A stretch of DNA of 64,000 nt, taken from NCBI GenBank assembly GCA_002964805.2, contig PUDQ02000003.1, forward strand, positions 62,001-126,000, read 5' to 3'. A program made the translations under genes and the position numbers. Of this stretch, positions 42,774-55,559 are shown piece after piece (positions within the stretch are counted from its first letter, which is position 1; every line of letters begins with the position of its first letter). This DNA is from Trametes villosa. Its lineage: Eukaryota > Basidiomycota > Agaricomycetes > Polyporales > Polyporaceae. The notes beneath the pieces were generated by a model. The model was not told the origin of the DNA. It searched no databases and was given only the letters and a program-made list of their open reading frames with translations.

Positions 42774-44849
42774 TAAGTTGAAGGCATCGATGCTTGTGGA
42801 AGAAACTCACGCTAGTTCCAAGGGCACGTCCCTCGACAATTGCCTCATTCTTCGGTATCCGGGGCCCACATCCAGAATGGGCAGATCTAGGAGAGGTGTC
42901 GCCCACCAGGTGTTGGCTAGCTTCGTGGGACGTGCGAGACATTGCTGACCGGGATGAAGCGAGTGGGTGACGTGGGTGGACGACGGTTTGACAAGCCTCT
43001 GAGTTGGCAAAGAGGACGCATCACCATGGCAGTGTAACCTGTGCTTCCCTGCTTCCTCGCCTTCAATACCACACGTCAGGTAGAGTTTTGTTCGTCAGAT
43101 CGTCCCCGGGTGGAATATCGGGAACTGATGCCGCACGCGGCACACCTACCAGCGAGCGTAACTCAAGACCCATTTCGGCAGCGCTATATGATACGTCGGT
43201 GCAGCAGTCTCGGGAAATAGATCAAAGCAATATGCCCCACCGAGCCTATATCCTATTCCGTTCCACGAGCCACTTTAATCCCCGCAAACAATCTTTGCGC
43301 TGCGCCAGAGCACACGCCGCTCTATCATTCACATCTGACAGTCGCCTGATATACAACCGCCCGAAGGAGTTGTCAGGCGGCTTCTGTGTATCTGGAAACA
43401 CATTTACCACGTATGAGCAAACACCGTTCGAGGCATACGGCGTAAATTCCGGGAGGGCAGGGTACCGGGACTATGTAAGTACGACGGGAACGAAGCCGGA
43501 CACCCATGTGCACCAATCATACCAGGCTCGTCAACCGGCGAGACTTCGAGCTCTCGATCCACCCAACGCTTGCGCGTGTATAGACGATGATCAACGACCA
43601 CTCATCAGTACACATCGCCCGCCCAATGGTAGTTGCCTGCGAGCGGAGGGGAGACGAGCCTCCGCGATGTCGTGAGTTGGGGGAACACCCCATCGAGTCG
43701 CCTTTGCAGGGATCGAGGAGTAGATTGGTATCGCACAAAGCTACATAGTATGCGTGCGGGAAAGCACATCGTAGTGAGTTGCGGAAGTCAGCGACATGGA
43801 TTCATGACGCACCAATTGTCAGCGCTATTATGCCTAACCCGGCGGGCCCGCGATGGATCCGGCTTGCTCAGGTGCGGCGTTGTCCAGATAGGTATTGCCA
43901 TGGTTGTCCAAGGACAAATGTCCTCGGCTGAAACGATCAGAAAAGAGGGTATGTCATACTCACCAGCGGAACATGGATGGGGCCCATAATCTCGGCGTAG
44001 CGGTGGGGGACACAATGTAGAAATAGAGCCCGTGGACCAGAGCGAGGACGGCAGATGAGAATGTCGAAAGAGGGGGGTACGAAGACCGTAGACGGTTGCG
44101 TTCGCTGGCGGGGCTGGGGAAGGGGACAGCGGATCCGGAGAGAGCTCATGGGACGTTGCGCAATCCAAACGGCGATGTCTGAGCAGCGAGTCCTAGCCCG
44201 CTCTGATGAGTACTCAGGCCGTCGAAGAGATGCGCATAACAATGACGTACCGTCGAGACTCCTCACAATCTACGTGTCGTCAGGCCAAACGTGCTCTTGG
44301 TGCTGCTGGATGTCCTTACTGATGCCGCTCTCGCGGCTGGGAGAGAGGGTATATCGGGTGCGCATCAACCGGGACTAAACCCCTGTATGAGCAGCGACCT
44401 CGGGTCTGGGAGTGACGGGAGTAGCGTCAGCGGTGCTTCATCAGTCGAGAAACGCCACGTACCTGCAGTTGGGCGTGTATGTGTAGGCCTATCATTGAAG
44501 GATAAGTGCGACCAAGACATGTAGTGAGGGCGCGGCCACTCACCGGCTCCCCCTGAAGCTCGTGTCCTTCATCGCCGTTTTTACTGCCAGCTCATGAGTC
44601 TTTCCGCCTAGGACGCTTGCGGCGTCCCCCGGCACTCCCGTTAAATGAAGGAGAACGTCTCGTCGTGTCATCTATCCTGCTCAACGGAGACATCGAGTGA
44701 GTACGCGCGCGTCTTCGTCTGCGCAAGAATTTGAGGTTGCTGTACGGTGCGATTGTCTCGTCATACACCACGGAGCTGGGTGTGTTGCTCAGAGAGACAG
44801 ACAGATATACAGGGCATGAGATATATAGCTGAGGTCGTGGACGCGGAGA

Positions 44850-44960
44850 GAGAGCAACCAACGACAACGATAGCGCCTGGCATCGAGCGATTCGCGCTCG
44901 CGCAGGCCACGCGGCGCGGGAGAAGCGCGGTCACGTGGCCGCGTTCCCAGGCTCTTTCGC
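44850..44960 (+). repeat. Dispersed repeat with CACGTG core, copy 2
   Basis: Copy of 34,765-34,880 with the same CACGTG-centred block and a weaker match for about 55 nt upstream (GAGAGAG-CAACC-AACGAC versus GGAGAAGGCAAGCCGCAACGAC). Confidence 0.5.
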
Positions 44961-46599
44961 CCGCGGCACCCGCGCGCGCTTCTCGCGGCCCTCACCGTCC
45001 GCGCAGCACATTTCGTTGGGCCCACCTCTGGGGAACGTCCTTTACGGCAGTAGGGTAGGGCGCGTGGGCGCAGTCCTCTCGACGCCCTCTCCCGACGCGC
45101 GTGCGCTTGACGATGGCGTACCGGGGGACTCGGGCGAATAGCTGCGATAGGAGGGGTGCGAAAGGATCAGGGAGTATACGCGGCGGAGGGCTGTCCGGGA
45201 TTGAGGGATGAAGCGTCGCCGAGGTGACTGCTACGGTGCATGACAGAAGTTCCGTGTGCTGGGATGCGAGGGCGAACACCCGGGGTTTCGAGGTGACTGC
45301 GATCGCGACAAGGATCAGAGACTGCGCAGGCGAGCTAGCCGGGGATGAAGCGACAGGCCAGTATGTCGCTGGAATTGCTTGATGCGCGCGCCGAGCCCCA
45401 CCGCGAGGACGTGCCCGGGAGGTGACAGAAAGACTGCGTGTAGGGCGGCACTTGGACGAGGATAAGTAGCCGATAAAACGCGGGTGCGCGCACCGCGATA
45501 ATCTTGAAGACATGACGAGTTTTGGGGAAAATAGGTGTCGTCGAAAGAGTATGTACGCGTACACATGTCTCTGCGAGGAAAGCGTCTGTACACGCCTCCG
45601 TAAGTTGCAGGCCTCGCCATGGGAGTTGGAACGGCACGCGGCACCACGCGAACAGCCCTCACTCGGTGATCGCGCACAGCCGCTCCGCTGAAGAAAGATG
45701 TGGATGCTGCGATATACATGAATGAGCGGAAAGCGGCTAGTATACTCGAGCCGAGAAGGTACTCGCCTGGATATATCCTCTCCTCGTGCACTCGTTATGG
45801 CGCATTTTGTGCGATACCGCACTCCTTCGTATTCGTGGAGCATGTCTTCGCACAATCTCCCGCCGGACACTCGAACGTCTCATCCTCCGGAGACGTCCAG
45901 CAAGATCGCTCAATCCAAAGTGCATCCCCATCGCGTACCGGTGTACGTGCGATCCAGGCGGAGCTCAGCTCTGCAACATGTACATGCTCACTATCCTCGC
46001 ACCTGTAGGACCATATGAGCCGCAGAACTTTGAGGGGCGCGAACACTGACGTGCCGCTAGTACAGCAAAAGCCGTCCCGGTACCGGTGACGAAATGCTGA
46101 ACGCTAACCTGTTCCAGGCGATCGCGAGGGTGGAGCCTCGCACGGGGCTGTGATGCCATTTTCGAGTTGAGTCTACATCGAGCTATGTTGAACCGCCCGC
46201 CGCCAAAAGGACGTCGTACCTTGAAGGCAGGGGAGGCTCGCCCTCTGAGCTTGAGCCGCCGACGGTAGCGGCATGAACACGTTTTCTTGGAAGTCCACTC
46301 TACCGCCGGCGGACATGGATGAGGGGGAAGTCGACACCGGACATTCTTCTACTGTCCGAGCTGCGAAAACGCGCTGAGGGATACGACCGAACGGCTGGAT
46401 AGTGTGCCTCAAACGGACTCGGAATACATAACGGTCATTCGGAGTGGGGAGATACCAACCGAGGTATACTCTCACCCCTAGCCAATCCATTGAGGACTAC
46501 AGCGACTGCATCGAGGAGGGCTTGGGCAGTTCTTGCGTCGTCTGTGCTGCAGGGCGGCCAGCGGTGAGCGGAGATCCGTATACGGCTCTGTGCAACGTA

Positions 46600-47045
46600 G
46601 TCTGTTGACGAGACCGCCGGGAAAGAATGTATCGCAGATAGTTCAAGTTCTCAACAACATGTCTATGGCGTCCGAAGGCTGTCTGAGAAGAGCGAATGGC
46701 AGGAGAGGATCGTGAGACGCGGGGGCAGACGAGAGAGGTGAGTCAGTCAAGCACCGGAGTCTGGCCAGAGGTCGCCATGACGTCATCGACAGAAGCGCTG
46801 GCAAGCGACGCGCCCGCGCGCTCAGAGTCTCTCCTTCCTCTTCACACTCTCGCTCGCTTGTAACGACCGTGCTATTCTTCTCTAAAGGGGCGGTCGCTCT
46901 TACTAGCACTCTGACCTCTATTGGGCTGGTCAATCTCTCGTTATTGTACTACTACGGCGCAACTATCATCGCTACCTCTGGCTTCGCCCGACTCGCAGAC
47001 CTCAACTCTCTGGAACAGCGGTGGGCCACACAACGAGCTGCATCT
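46600..47045 (+). repeat. Dispersed repeat with TGACGTCA, copy B
   Basis: Carries GTCTGGCCAGAGG, CATGACGTCATCGAC, AGCGCTGGCAAGCGACGC and a CTCTCGCTCGCTTG tract, then GCAGACCTCAACTCTCTGG..CGGTGGGCC, in the same order as copies A and C. Confidence 0.5.
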
Positions 47046-50000
47046 GGCGTCCAGATCAACACAATACATACAACGACATGACCTCCCCTCTTTTGCAACT
47101 ACGGTGTACGTCTGCCCCATGGTTGTTTGTGTTCGGCGATGTGCTTCAATGTTCGTACTCGCGGTCTGTCTGGCCCTCCACCCGTCCTTCCCCCCGCTGC
47201 CCCGGTATTATTAACTCCTCAACTCCACTAAATCACCCCGACAGGATCCATGCTTATCACTCGAATATATGTCCTCGGTCTCCTCTTCCCTCTCATGACG
47301 AGTGCCTCTGAAAGCGCCCACGGTTGACGCGACGACCCAGCTTTTTCGAGACACCCCTGGCACTGGTCAACGCCGTGGATCTTGCGTATCCTCTTGCTGG
47401 ACGAGGCCGCTGCGCTATCTCTGTACGTCTTTCTCATATCCTGATGTATTGGTGCAATCGCGGCCGTCACGTTGAAGTCTAACCTACTCTCTACACGTCT
47501 CACTAGTTCATACGTGCCCCCCTGAGTCCACGCCCACCAGCCGCAACTGCGATGACGACCTCCGCCGAATCTCTCACTTACGGCCTAACAGAGGCGCCTT
47601 TCTCTGACGGACTCGGAGCACACAGACACCCCTCGCGCTTTCCATGCAGACATCCAGTCGCCGTTGGGGCGGACTTGCCAGCGCAAATTCGGCCCAACGT
47701 CGCCCTGCTGAAGTATAACCACCGCTCGCACGCCTTGCCACCCCGCGCGGCCACCCCGCGGCATCACGCGCCTCGTACCATCCTCTTCTCTATACCTCGG
47801 TGCGATGACATCCTCGCTTGGGGTTTATACGACGAGCGCGCTGCCCCCCGGTCTCGGCGTAATCTAGCCACGTTACGCGCGCCCAAACTCTCCGGTACAA
47901 CGCACCCCGCTTGCTTGTAGTCGCATTGCACGTCTCCGGAGGCAGCAAGCGCGCCCATTCGCGAGTGCGCGTTCGCGCGCGCAAGGATAAGGCCCGGCCT
48001 GCGCGTCGGTCCTCCCTTCCGCCCTCGTCCCGACGTCCATGCTCCAGATCACTTGCGCCTTTCTTGCGTGTGCGTCGCGACTGCGAGGGGCTCGCGAGGC
48101 GGCTCTCTGTCGTATCCCCCTGCATGTCATCGATCAATGCGACTGTTTGCTCACCCCGCCGCCCACCAGGAGCAGGCAGCGCAGCGCACGTAGTTCTCGA
48201 CCCCCTCTCACGGCCCCTCTTCGACGCATAGTCAAGAAGCATGCAATCGTCTGCCCGGGCATCTCTCCACCTCGCGCTTGACAACCACGTATCGCCACGC
48301 AGACCCGCTTTTTCTCGCGGCAGCACTCTTGGCGCGCCGGCACGGCCGTCGCCCGCTGAACGCACATCATCGCACATGCGCGGCCAGAACTACGCGTTTC
48401 CCTAGTGTCCGCTTGCACGAACATGCGAGTGCGCTGCCCAAACGTCGGTCGCCAAGCCGCCACATGCGAACATCGGTATCCCCGGTAAGTGTCCAACCCG
48501 TGTACTGGCGACACATCTCTGACAGACACAGACACTGGGCCGGTGTAAGTCTTAGTTTTCCCTGGTTCCGCTGCCCTGTTTGGACTCGCACAAGACTTCC
48601 TCGTGCGACCTATCCCTCCTGAATGGCCCTCCGCCGCGTTGTCTGGCCGAAGCGAGACCTCTTCCGGACACGTCTCAGCTTCTGCGCATGCGGCTTAGCA
48701 ACCGCCACGCCTCGCGGCCCATCTTGCGTCCCACGTCGGAGCACGCCAGCACGTCGCATTCGTGTGGAGCATGCGCGATGTACGCCTCCTCGATGGACCA
48801 CCCAGACACACGTATCGAACGGCATCGGAGGACACCGATGACGCTACGAGTCAGGCGCGGCACACTGCCAGTTCCCCGCGGGGATTTCTCGCGCAAACGC
48901 GTACGCCGACTTTGAAACGCTGCCGACGCAGAACACTGTTCTCGTCCGTGCAGAGCGCAGCGGATGCTCCGCATTTACAATCTGTGCGTATGGCGGACGC
49001 TGCCCTCGCGCTTGCGCTCGTGGCGCTGTCCTTGCATGTTCGTCATGCCTACGTCGGCACGACTCCCCGCGGCAGCCAAACAGGAGCGATCTCGCCACAT
49101 TCGTCAGACGCCTATCGTCGCCTGCCCTCGAAATTTCCTCTGTGCACTTACGCCCACCGATAGGGCCGGGGAAGCGTTGCCAGCCACGGAGAATAGACAG
49201 CAGACACAAAGTGCTGGCAGCTAGGCAGCGATATGCGGAGCTTCCCCGCGCGTTGCGTGTGTATGTACACTTCGTCGCGATGTGTGTCAGCTCGAAGGCT
49301 ATATACGACCTTTATTGCCTCCAGCACTTCGCGCGCGCACCGTTGCTGACCTCCTACCGCACGTACGTTCGAACCCTCACATGGAAGAAGTAGTTCGCAG
49401 GACAGGCACGAGAGTGAGTGAGTGAGTGAGCCGTGTTGCCGTGAGGGCGCTGAGTGCGGTGCGGGAAGCCTGCGGTTCGTGGTCTGAGCGAGCGGACACA
49501 ACGGGTAGCGTGCTTGGTGAACGGGTGTCAGCGCAGCACCTTGCGACGACATGGCGACCTACCGTCGAGGCGAGCTTGAGCAGCCGCGCTGGAGGTAGAG
49601 TGTTGCGTCTGCGCGATGCGTCTCTGTGACCGCGAAGGGGTGACAAACGGGGCTGATACTCATGCGTGCAGATGAGAACGTCGCACCTGCAAAACGACTG
49701 CACAGGGTCATAGATCCGAAGTTGCGCTTGGGGAACCTTTCGCGGGCAGCCCGGAGGGCATCAGTGCACAGCCTAGGCGCCGCTGATATACCTGACATAC
49801 ATATACCAAATTTGAGCAACGTTCTTGCCAGTTGAGCATGAGCCGAGGACGCCGACCCTCGCACTTCTCGAGCATGCGGCCACGCCTTGCGCGTGCGGGC
49901 CGCCCTCCGCTCGCCGAATGAATGGTATTCATACGTTCGTGCCAAGGCATGTCTGCGGGGTATGCAAATTGGGGTGGTGTACTCTGAGCGAGCGACGAGT

Positions 50001-51205
50001 ACAATCAATGGGAGTCAATCGCGCCTGCACGGAGAGCCGAAATGAGCTTACTTGGGTGACGCCCACATCACAGGACCGATCGGGCATCGCGAGGCATTCC
50101 AATCCCAAGGCATGGCGTGGACGTACGAGGCCACTCGAAGGCGCAAGAAGCCCAATCGTCATTGAGCCGCGAAACATGCGCGTAAGTGCCGCGGTAGGAC
50201 CCCAAAAGACGCATAGGGCGCGCGAGCCCGCGCAGTAAGGTTCTGAGGCCAAATACGGCGGCGTAACCTATGAGATACGCATTTTTCATGAGCGAAGAAG
50301 CACTCGCGCTCCCCTTCAGGACGGCTCAGTATGCGGAATTGAGAGCAGAGCCTCGGGGGCGGGTCGAATGGGATAACTCGGGGTAGCCGTGCTGACGATG
50401 TCCTGTGGATGCCGAACGTCGGAGGGATCTTGAATGAGGGATCCGCTAAAGCGGATACGCTGAGTAGAACAGAGGGGATAGGCCCCGAGCAGAGCTAGCG
50501 GTGGGTGGTGGTGAGCTTGTCACGAGCCGCAAGGGAGGATGACGAGGACGTAGATGGAGAAGTAAGGGGAGAACATACGGTTGAATCATCGGAGCGCGGA
50601 CTGCAAGCCACGCCGGCTGCGAGCCGTTGTCACTGCAACCGCGGATATGGGTTGAGGAGACCCCCTGGGGGACGAGAGATGTCCACCGAGAAGGTGGTGC
50701 TCGCACAATACAATAAAGGACTGTCGAAGGACACGGGTTAGCACACGGATTAAAATTCGCTTTCGGACTGGGACGTAGAATATACCGACGTGCGGTCATC
50801 CGGAGGGTCGTTAACACGTCGGATGTTGACCTGAATGGCACAGGGGACGACGTGAGGCTTCGAGAGACAGAACTCTGATATATCGACGCCACCACGGGGG
50901 CACTGCCTCCGAGTGAGGCTTCTGGCTGCGGTCACAGATCCCACACGTCTGTGCCTCAGTGGAGGGCTGGACCTCATCAACGAGTGCCACGAGCGTGATT
51001 TTTCATCATCCGGTGCATGGCAGTGGACGTAACCTAACCAGACAAGGTTTTTCGCCATCGTGGGCGTCGGGCAACAGCGACGGTGAGAGCCACACATCTC
51101 TCCTCCACATTGTCATCGTCTGACCTTGTTCAGTTCTCTTCATCTTCCCTAATCTTCTGTTCCCTCCAGCGCGCTCGCACGCGTCGCAGTGCACCTCCCT
51201 CCGGC

Positions 51206-52921
51206 ATGCCCGAGAATCTATCTCGTCGACTGCGCTGCGCGGGCCTCTTGCTCTTGGCGGGCAGTGCAGTTAGCCGCTCTCTGTCGGTGAACCGCACCAT
51301 TGACGACGAGAAGGGTGACAGTGTCACTGGTGTCGTCCCCTCGTACTCACCGGTTGGCTCCTGGAGCCAAGGTTCGACCTGCGACGGCTGCTTTATCCAC
51401 CTCGATATTTCTCAGGCCTTCGACGGGACATGGCACGACGCCACGCACACGCCAGGCGACCCGGAGCCAAGAGTCATCACTGCTCACTTCACGGGGACGG
51501 CCGTCTACGTGTACAACGCGCTCGCAAACACCGTCCCGTTCACCACGACGTTCACGAGCATCACGTTCACGCTCGACGGCACCGCCGCAGGGCAGTTCGT
51601 GCATGTTCCCACGGACAGCACCGACTTTCAATACAATGTTCCGGTCTTCGCGAAAAGCGGCTTGTCCAATACCGACCACACGATCGTAATCGAGGCGAAC
51701 GGCGCCACCAATTCCTCATTGATACTCTTCGACTACATCGTGTATACCTTCGAAGATGACACTGAGCCTGTCTCCCAGCCCGCATCCAACCCCCCGCCGC
51801 CACCAACTTCGAATCCCCCGCCAACCACATTGCCCGGCACAACTGCGGGGGGTACGACAAAGGTTACCAGCAACCCTAGCAGCCCCTCCCCTTTGTCACA
51901 AGCCTCATCGCCGAACGGAGCCAGTTCACCCACAGCATCGCCTGGCGATACAACCCCATCTTCTCCCAACGCGGTTAGCTCTCCCCCTCCCGCAACTCCA
52001 GCAGGAATCGTTTCCTCTAGCCCATCCAGCTCCAGTGCTCAAACAGCTCAGACCGTGGCCCCTGGTTCCGCACACGCGGTAACATCGCAGAATCGGTCGT
52101 CCGTATCAGTCGGCGCGATCGCTGGAGGCGTGGTCGGCGGGGTGGTTGTAGTGGTCGCCGCGGTGCTTACACTGTGCTTCATTCGCAAGCGTCGCCAGGC
52201 GGCTTCGCCTTTCGCCGGGGAACCTGAGGTCTCCGAGACTCGCGCTGTCGAACGGGACACGGTTAGGAATGACCCTACCTTCTCGGGTGTCGTCGCTCAG
52301 GGCGGGTCGAACTCCGTCTTCGTGAACCCCGCTCCCCCTTCTCTGACGAGCCTCCCTACAAGTCGTCCATCTCCTCAGCAATGGACAACATCGTCAGACC
52401 TGGGTTCTTCCACAGACGGGTCTAGCTACACCGCCTCTGGCCCAGGAGCGACCCGCAGTGGTTTGACTTCTGCCCTCCTCGCTACTGGTACCTCCGCACC
52501 TTCCAGCGCTCGCCGTGTACGACCATTGCCTCAACCATCAATATCGGATTCAGCTTCGTGGATAGGGAGCGGATACGCTCCGCCTCCACCGCCTGCAGTA
52601 TCCTTGTCGCCCAATGCTACAGGGACAGCAGGTACTCCGGATACCGGATCCGCTCATGCCAACACTGCGACCCCTCCACCCTTACTCGCCATCCCGGTGG
52701 ACCACAAACCGCCACTTGCAGACAGTGCCGAAGAAGACCCATTCGCGGAACGACCTCCATCCCCCTCACGCACGGATCTCGGCTCCGCGTCCTCGTCGAT
52801 CGGGACGTCGACCCTCCGCGCCCAGGTTGCTGCGCTGCAGGAGGAGGTGGAACGGCTTCGAGAGCAGCAGGAGATGCAGCGGCTGTTCGAGGAGGCGCCT
52901 CCGGAGTATCATGAGGCGTGA
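51206..52921 (+). CDS. Single-pass membrane protein with secreted ectodomain
   Basis: The 571-aa frame starts at ATG 51206, the first in-frame ATG, and gives a signal peptide (core AGLLLLAGSAVS). The ectodomain (about residues 30-190) has a beta-rich fold with CDGCF and HLDISQAFDGTWHDAT, FTGTAVYVYNALAN, ITFTLDGTAAGQF, HTIVIEANG and FDYIVYTF. This pattern I know from a large mushroom family of cell-surface proteins of unknown function. A Ser/Thr/Pro-rich stalk, probably O-glycosylated, leads to one transmembrane helix near residues 300-325 (VGAIAGGVVGGVVVVVAAVL) with a basic stop CFIRKRRQ. The cytoplasmic tail is Ser/Pro-rich and ends in a short coiled coil (AALQEEVERLREQQEMQRL). Wall sensing or surface interaction is possible but inferred. 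No introns are needed. Confidence 0.85.
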   Translation: MPENLSRRLRCAGLLLLAGSAVSRSLSVNRTIDDEKGDSVTGVVPSYSPVGSWSQGSTCDGCFIHLDISQAFDGTWHDATHTPGDPEPRVITAHFTGTAVYVYNALANTVPFTTTFTSITFTLDGTAAGQFVHVPTDSTDFQYNVPVFAKSGLSNTDHTIVIEANGATNSSLILFDYIVYTFEDDTEPVSQPASNPPPPPTSNPPPTTLPGTTAGGTTKVTSNPSSPSPLSQASSPNGASSPTASPGDTTPSSPNAVSSPPPATPAGIVSSSPSSSSAQTAQTVAPGSAHAVTSQNRSSVSVGAIAGGVVGGVVVVVAAVLTLCFIRKRRQAASPFAGEPEVSETRAVERDTVRNDPTFSGVVAQGGSNSVFVNPAPPSLTSLPTSRPSPQQWTTSSDLGSSTDGSSYTASGPGATRSGLTSALLATGTSAPSSARRVRPLPQPSISDSASWIGSGYAPPPPPAVSLSPNATGTAGTPDTGSAHANTATPPPLLAIPVDHKPPLADSAEEDPFAERPPSPSRTDLGSASSSIGTSTLRAQVAALQEEVERLREQQEMQRLFEEAPPEYHEA

Positions 52922-53464
52922 TACAGGGCCTGTGCTTTCTTGGGATCAGGGCTATTGGTGAGTGTATGTATTCACGACGTCATGGCCTGTCATTCATTCT
53001 TCGAACCTACTCACTAGACGAATACGAGCTCGACTCACGGAGCGCCCTTCTCTCCGAAAACCTCTGCTGGTACATCGACTCGGCACCACGACGTACTGCA
53101 AGGTCTCACTCCGAGTCGGGGATGAAGGTGGTCGCGATCATCATCGAGTACGAGTCGGTCCCCAGGGACGACAGGATGTTTTCGAGTCCTTGCGTGATGC
53201 CTCTTCCGTTGTGGTGGATTGTGTATTTACGGTGTCTTTCATGGCCTATCTAGCACGCAGTCTCTACTGATACCTCGACTCGCTCGCTCACTCGACCATC
53301 ATTCCCAGAATACTGAATACTGCGATTTCAAATGCCACAGCTACTGTGTGTCACGAACGTTGTGCTCTAGTGAACATCTTACCCCATTGCTGGTTCTTGT
53401 CGACTTCGTTCGACGTTCGGTGTGATCGCGACAAGTACGCGCTGTACCGTACTGAGCGGCGATT

Positions 53465-53688
53465 CTTGTAGGAAAGTCGCAGCAGACGCCGAGCAGCTCA
53501 GGACGAGAGTGCGGGAGCTCGAGACCGCCCTTTGGCAACTACAAAGCTCCGTATCTGACGAGCCCCACCCTCTTCTGGCCAACAATGCCCCACCATCCGG
53601 TGATCAACGACTGGAGACCCCGCCGACATCCGATTCCAGAGCTCTCTTCAAGTCCGTGTCTCTTCTGTCGCTTCACTCGTCCCGGTGA
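53465..53688 (+). CDS. Possible coiled-coil gene fragment
   Basis: An open stretch encodes RKVAADAEQLRTRVRELETA, heptad-like, then a Pro/Ser-rich end with LETPPTSDSRALFKSVSLLSLHSSR and a stop at 53688. It begins just after a TTGTAG acceptor-like sequence, so it may be a last exon. It resembles the coiled-coil tail of the membrane protein at 51,206-52,921 in style but not clearly in sequence. Could be chance. Confidence 0.25.
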
Positions 53689-55559
53689 CAGTCTATTCCA
53701 TCCAGATGACGCCTTTCTCAGGGCTCACAGGCACATCCCCCGACGTCGGCTTGAATATACTTAGACTGCCTTTACTTGCTCGCCGGCTGCCCTTCTTGCC
53801 TGGTCGTGATCTACATGCTCTGTCCATCTCTTGCGTTATTGCGGGCCTCACACTCGCGCAGCTTTGATCGCCTCGCTCCGAGTCGTTGGCGTCTCACGTC
53901 TGTGTACAGTGTCGCCGAGTGTAGGGTGTGCGTGGAGTCTAGTCGAGGGGCGAAGACGTCAATGTACAGATGTGCTGTTTAGGGATATAAGCGATATAGA
54001 TACGATGCAGTAGGTTATACCCGCTAGCAAGAGTGAATACACCTAGCATACATATGAATTGTGGGGAAGATAGTACTCCACGCCTAATTCGAGTTACTAT
54101 GCACCACGGCAGTCGGAAGGGGCGTTGACGTTGAACGTTGAGCCGTCTGCCCGATAACCTCAAAAGCACTGAGATACAGCACAAGGTGTTACATACCCAC
54201 ATGTGAAGGTATCTCGACAGCAAATTTTGGTTGTGCGGCGCGGGTCTTGAGTCGCGCGCACACACGCTCATGCATTTAGCACGCATGTTCGGCCCGGCCG
54301 TGTACATACAAGTAATGACGAAGAGCGGACCCGATGAAGGTCGAGTCCAATTACATTAGGTGCTACAAAACTCGCACTTCTTGTGCGCGTTGATCCCCGC
54401 TGAGCACTAGCAGAATCGGGGCGTTTCTGGGGGTAGGAGGGATTCAGATGGGTTTATGGAGAGATCCGCCGCCCGGACGTTATTCGCGGTGGATGGCCTT
54501 TTTGCCGGCGTGATCCCCAATGTCGGCATGCTCGTGTGAGCGCGTGCGGCTCGAGAACTCGGGGCGATGTCGATACTTACCACTACAATGCAGTCGGGAT
54601 GAGGTAGCAAAAAGCCAACCATCTTCTACCGCTAATGATCGGTCTTCCCGTGCACGCGCGCGGGACTGGGTCACTTGAAGGAGGGAAGACAGTCCGTTCC
54701 GACGAAATGCGCGGTCGTCAGAGCCCAAAGCTCGGCAGAGAGGCGCAGGTGCTATGCATGAGTCCGCTAGAAAAGTCTCGGTCAACGGGCCAATGCTGCA
54801 TGTGGGTCAGAAGAGACGCGACCTCACCTGAGCTTGTTGCCTGAGGCGGTCGAAGTACCGCAGGTCACGATGGGATATGCGAGGGTTCTCGAGCCGTTGC
54901 TTAACTCCTTATCGGTCAACCACAGGAAACGGGATCTTCAGCGCAACGTACCACGTAACAGCGGCCCGGAACGTCTAGAGCGGTGGCCTTGGTGCCCGCA
55001 GTGCCAGGGTCCTCCTAGCGTTCATCTGAGGTCTGAAGAGACACAGCGGATGGTGCGAGGCGCACGAGACACCTGTGTGGCACGTATTCTGCCCCAAATT
55101 CGTATGAGCCAGTCAATTTCAGCAGGCAGGGAAGTGCATACATCTCGAATAAGGTCACGGCGACGGGTAAGAACCAATCGCGGTTTTGCTTGAGCGAATC
55201 GCCATGTCCGGCAGGAACTCCGTTTCACTAGGCCGACCCATGTCGCCAGATGCATATCCACCGATGGATAGAGCATAGGCGTGGACGGCCAGCCTGGCGA
55301 ACCTGAGTTGGAACGTGAACCACGGAACGCAGTGCGCGTTTGGCATCAGGGATAGTCGCGGCACCTGCACATTGTCAACATGATTGTTAGCTTGCGCCCG
55401 AATCGTCGGCGGAGAGCGTAGATTATGCATAACGGTAGTTGATTGCTCCGCGCTCATACTGTGCGTACACACACTTTTTCATGAGTATCAAGTCACGGCT
55501 TAAGCTTCCCATGTGGTTTACCGCGCTACAATGAATGTCCTCTGCCTGACGTTGATATC

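Larger units (their letters stand above)
42774..51205. other. Gene-poor region
   Basis: No convincing gene. Open frames of 100-220 codons here have irregular composition, no domain motifs and no plausible splice partners. It contains repeat copies at 44.85-44.96 and 46.6-47.05 kb, and a GTGA microsatellite near 49,408-49,430. Confidence 0.5.

Noticed and set aside
43004..43675. 223-codon plus-strand frame in the gene-poor region
   Set aside because: Irregular composition, no motif, no promoter or splice context. Long frames without function are expected in GC-rich DNA.
47790..48377. 195-codon minus-strand frame rich in Arg
   Set aside because: Low-complexity translation of GC-rich sequence, overlapping several other meaningless frames.
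49408..49430. GTGA microsatellite as a regulatory site
   Set aside because: About five simple repeats with no gene nearby.
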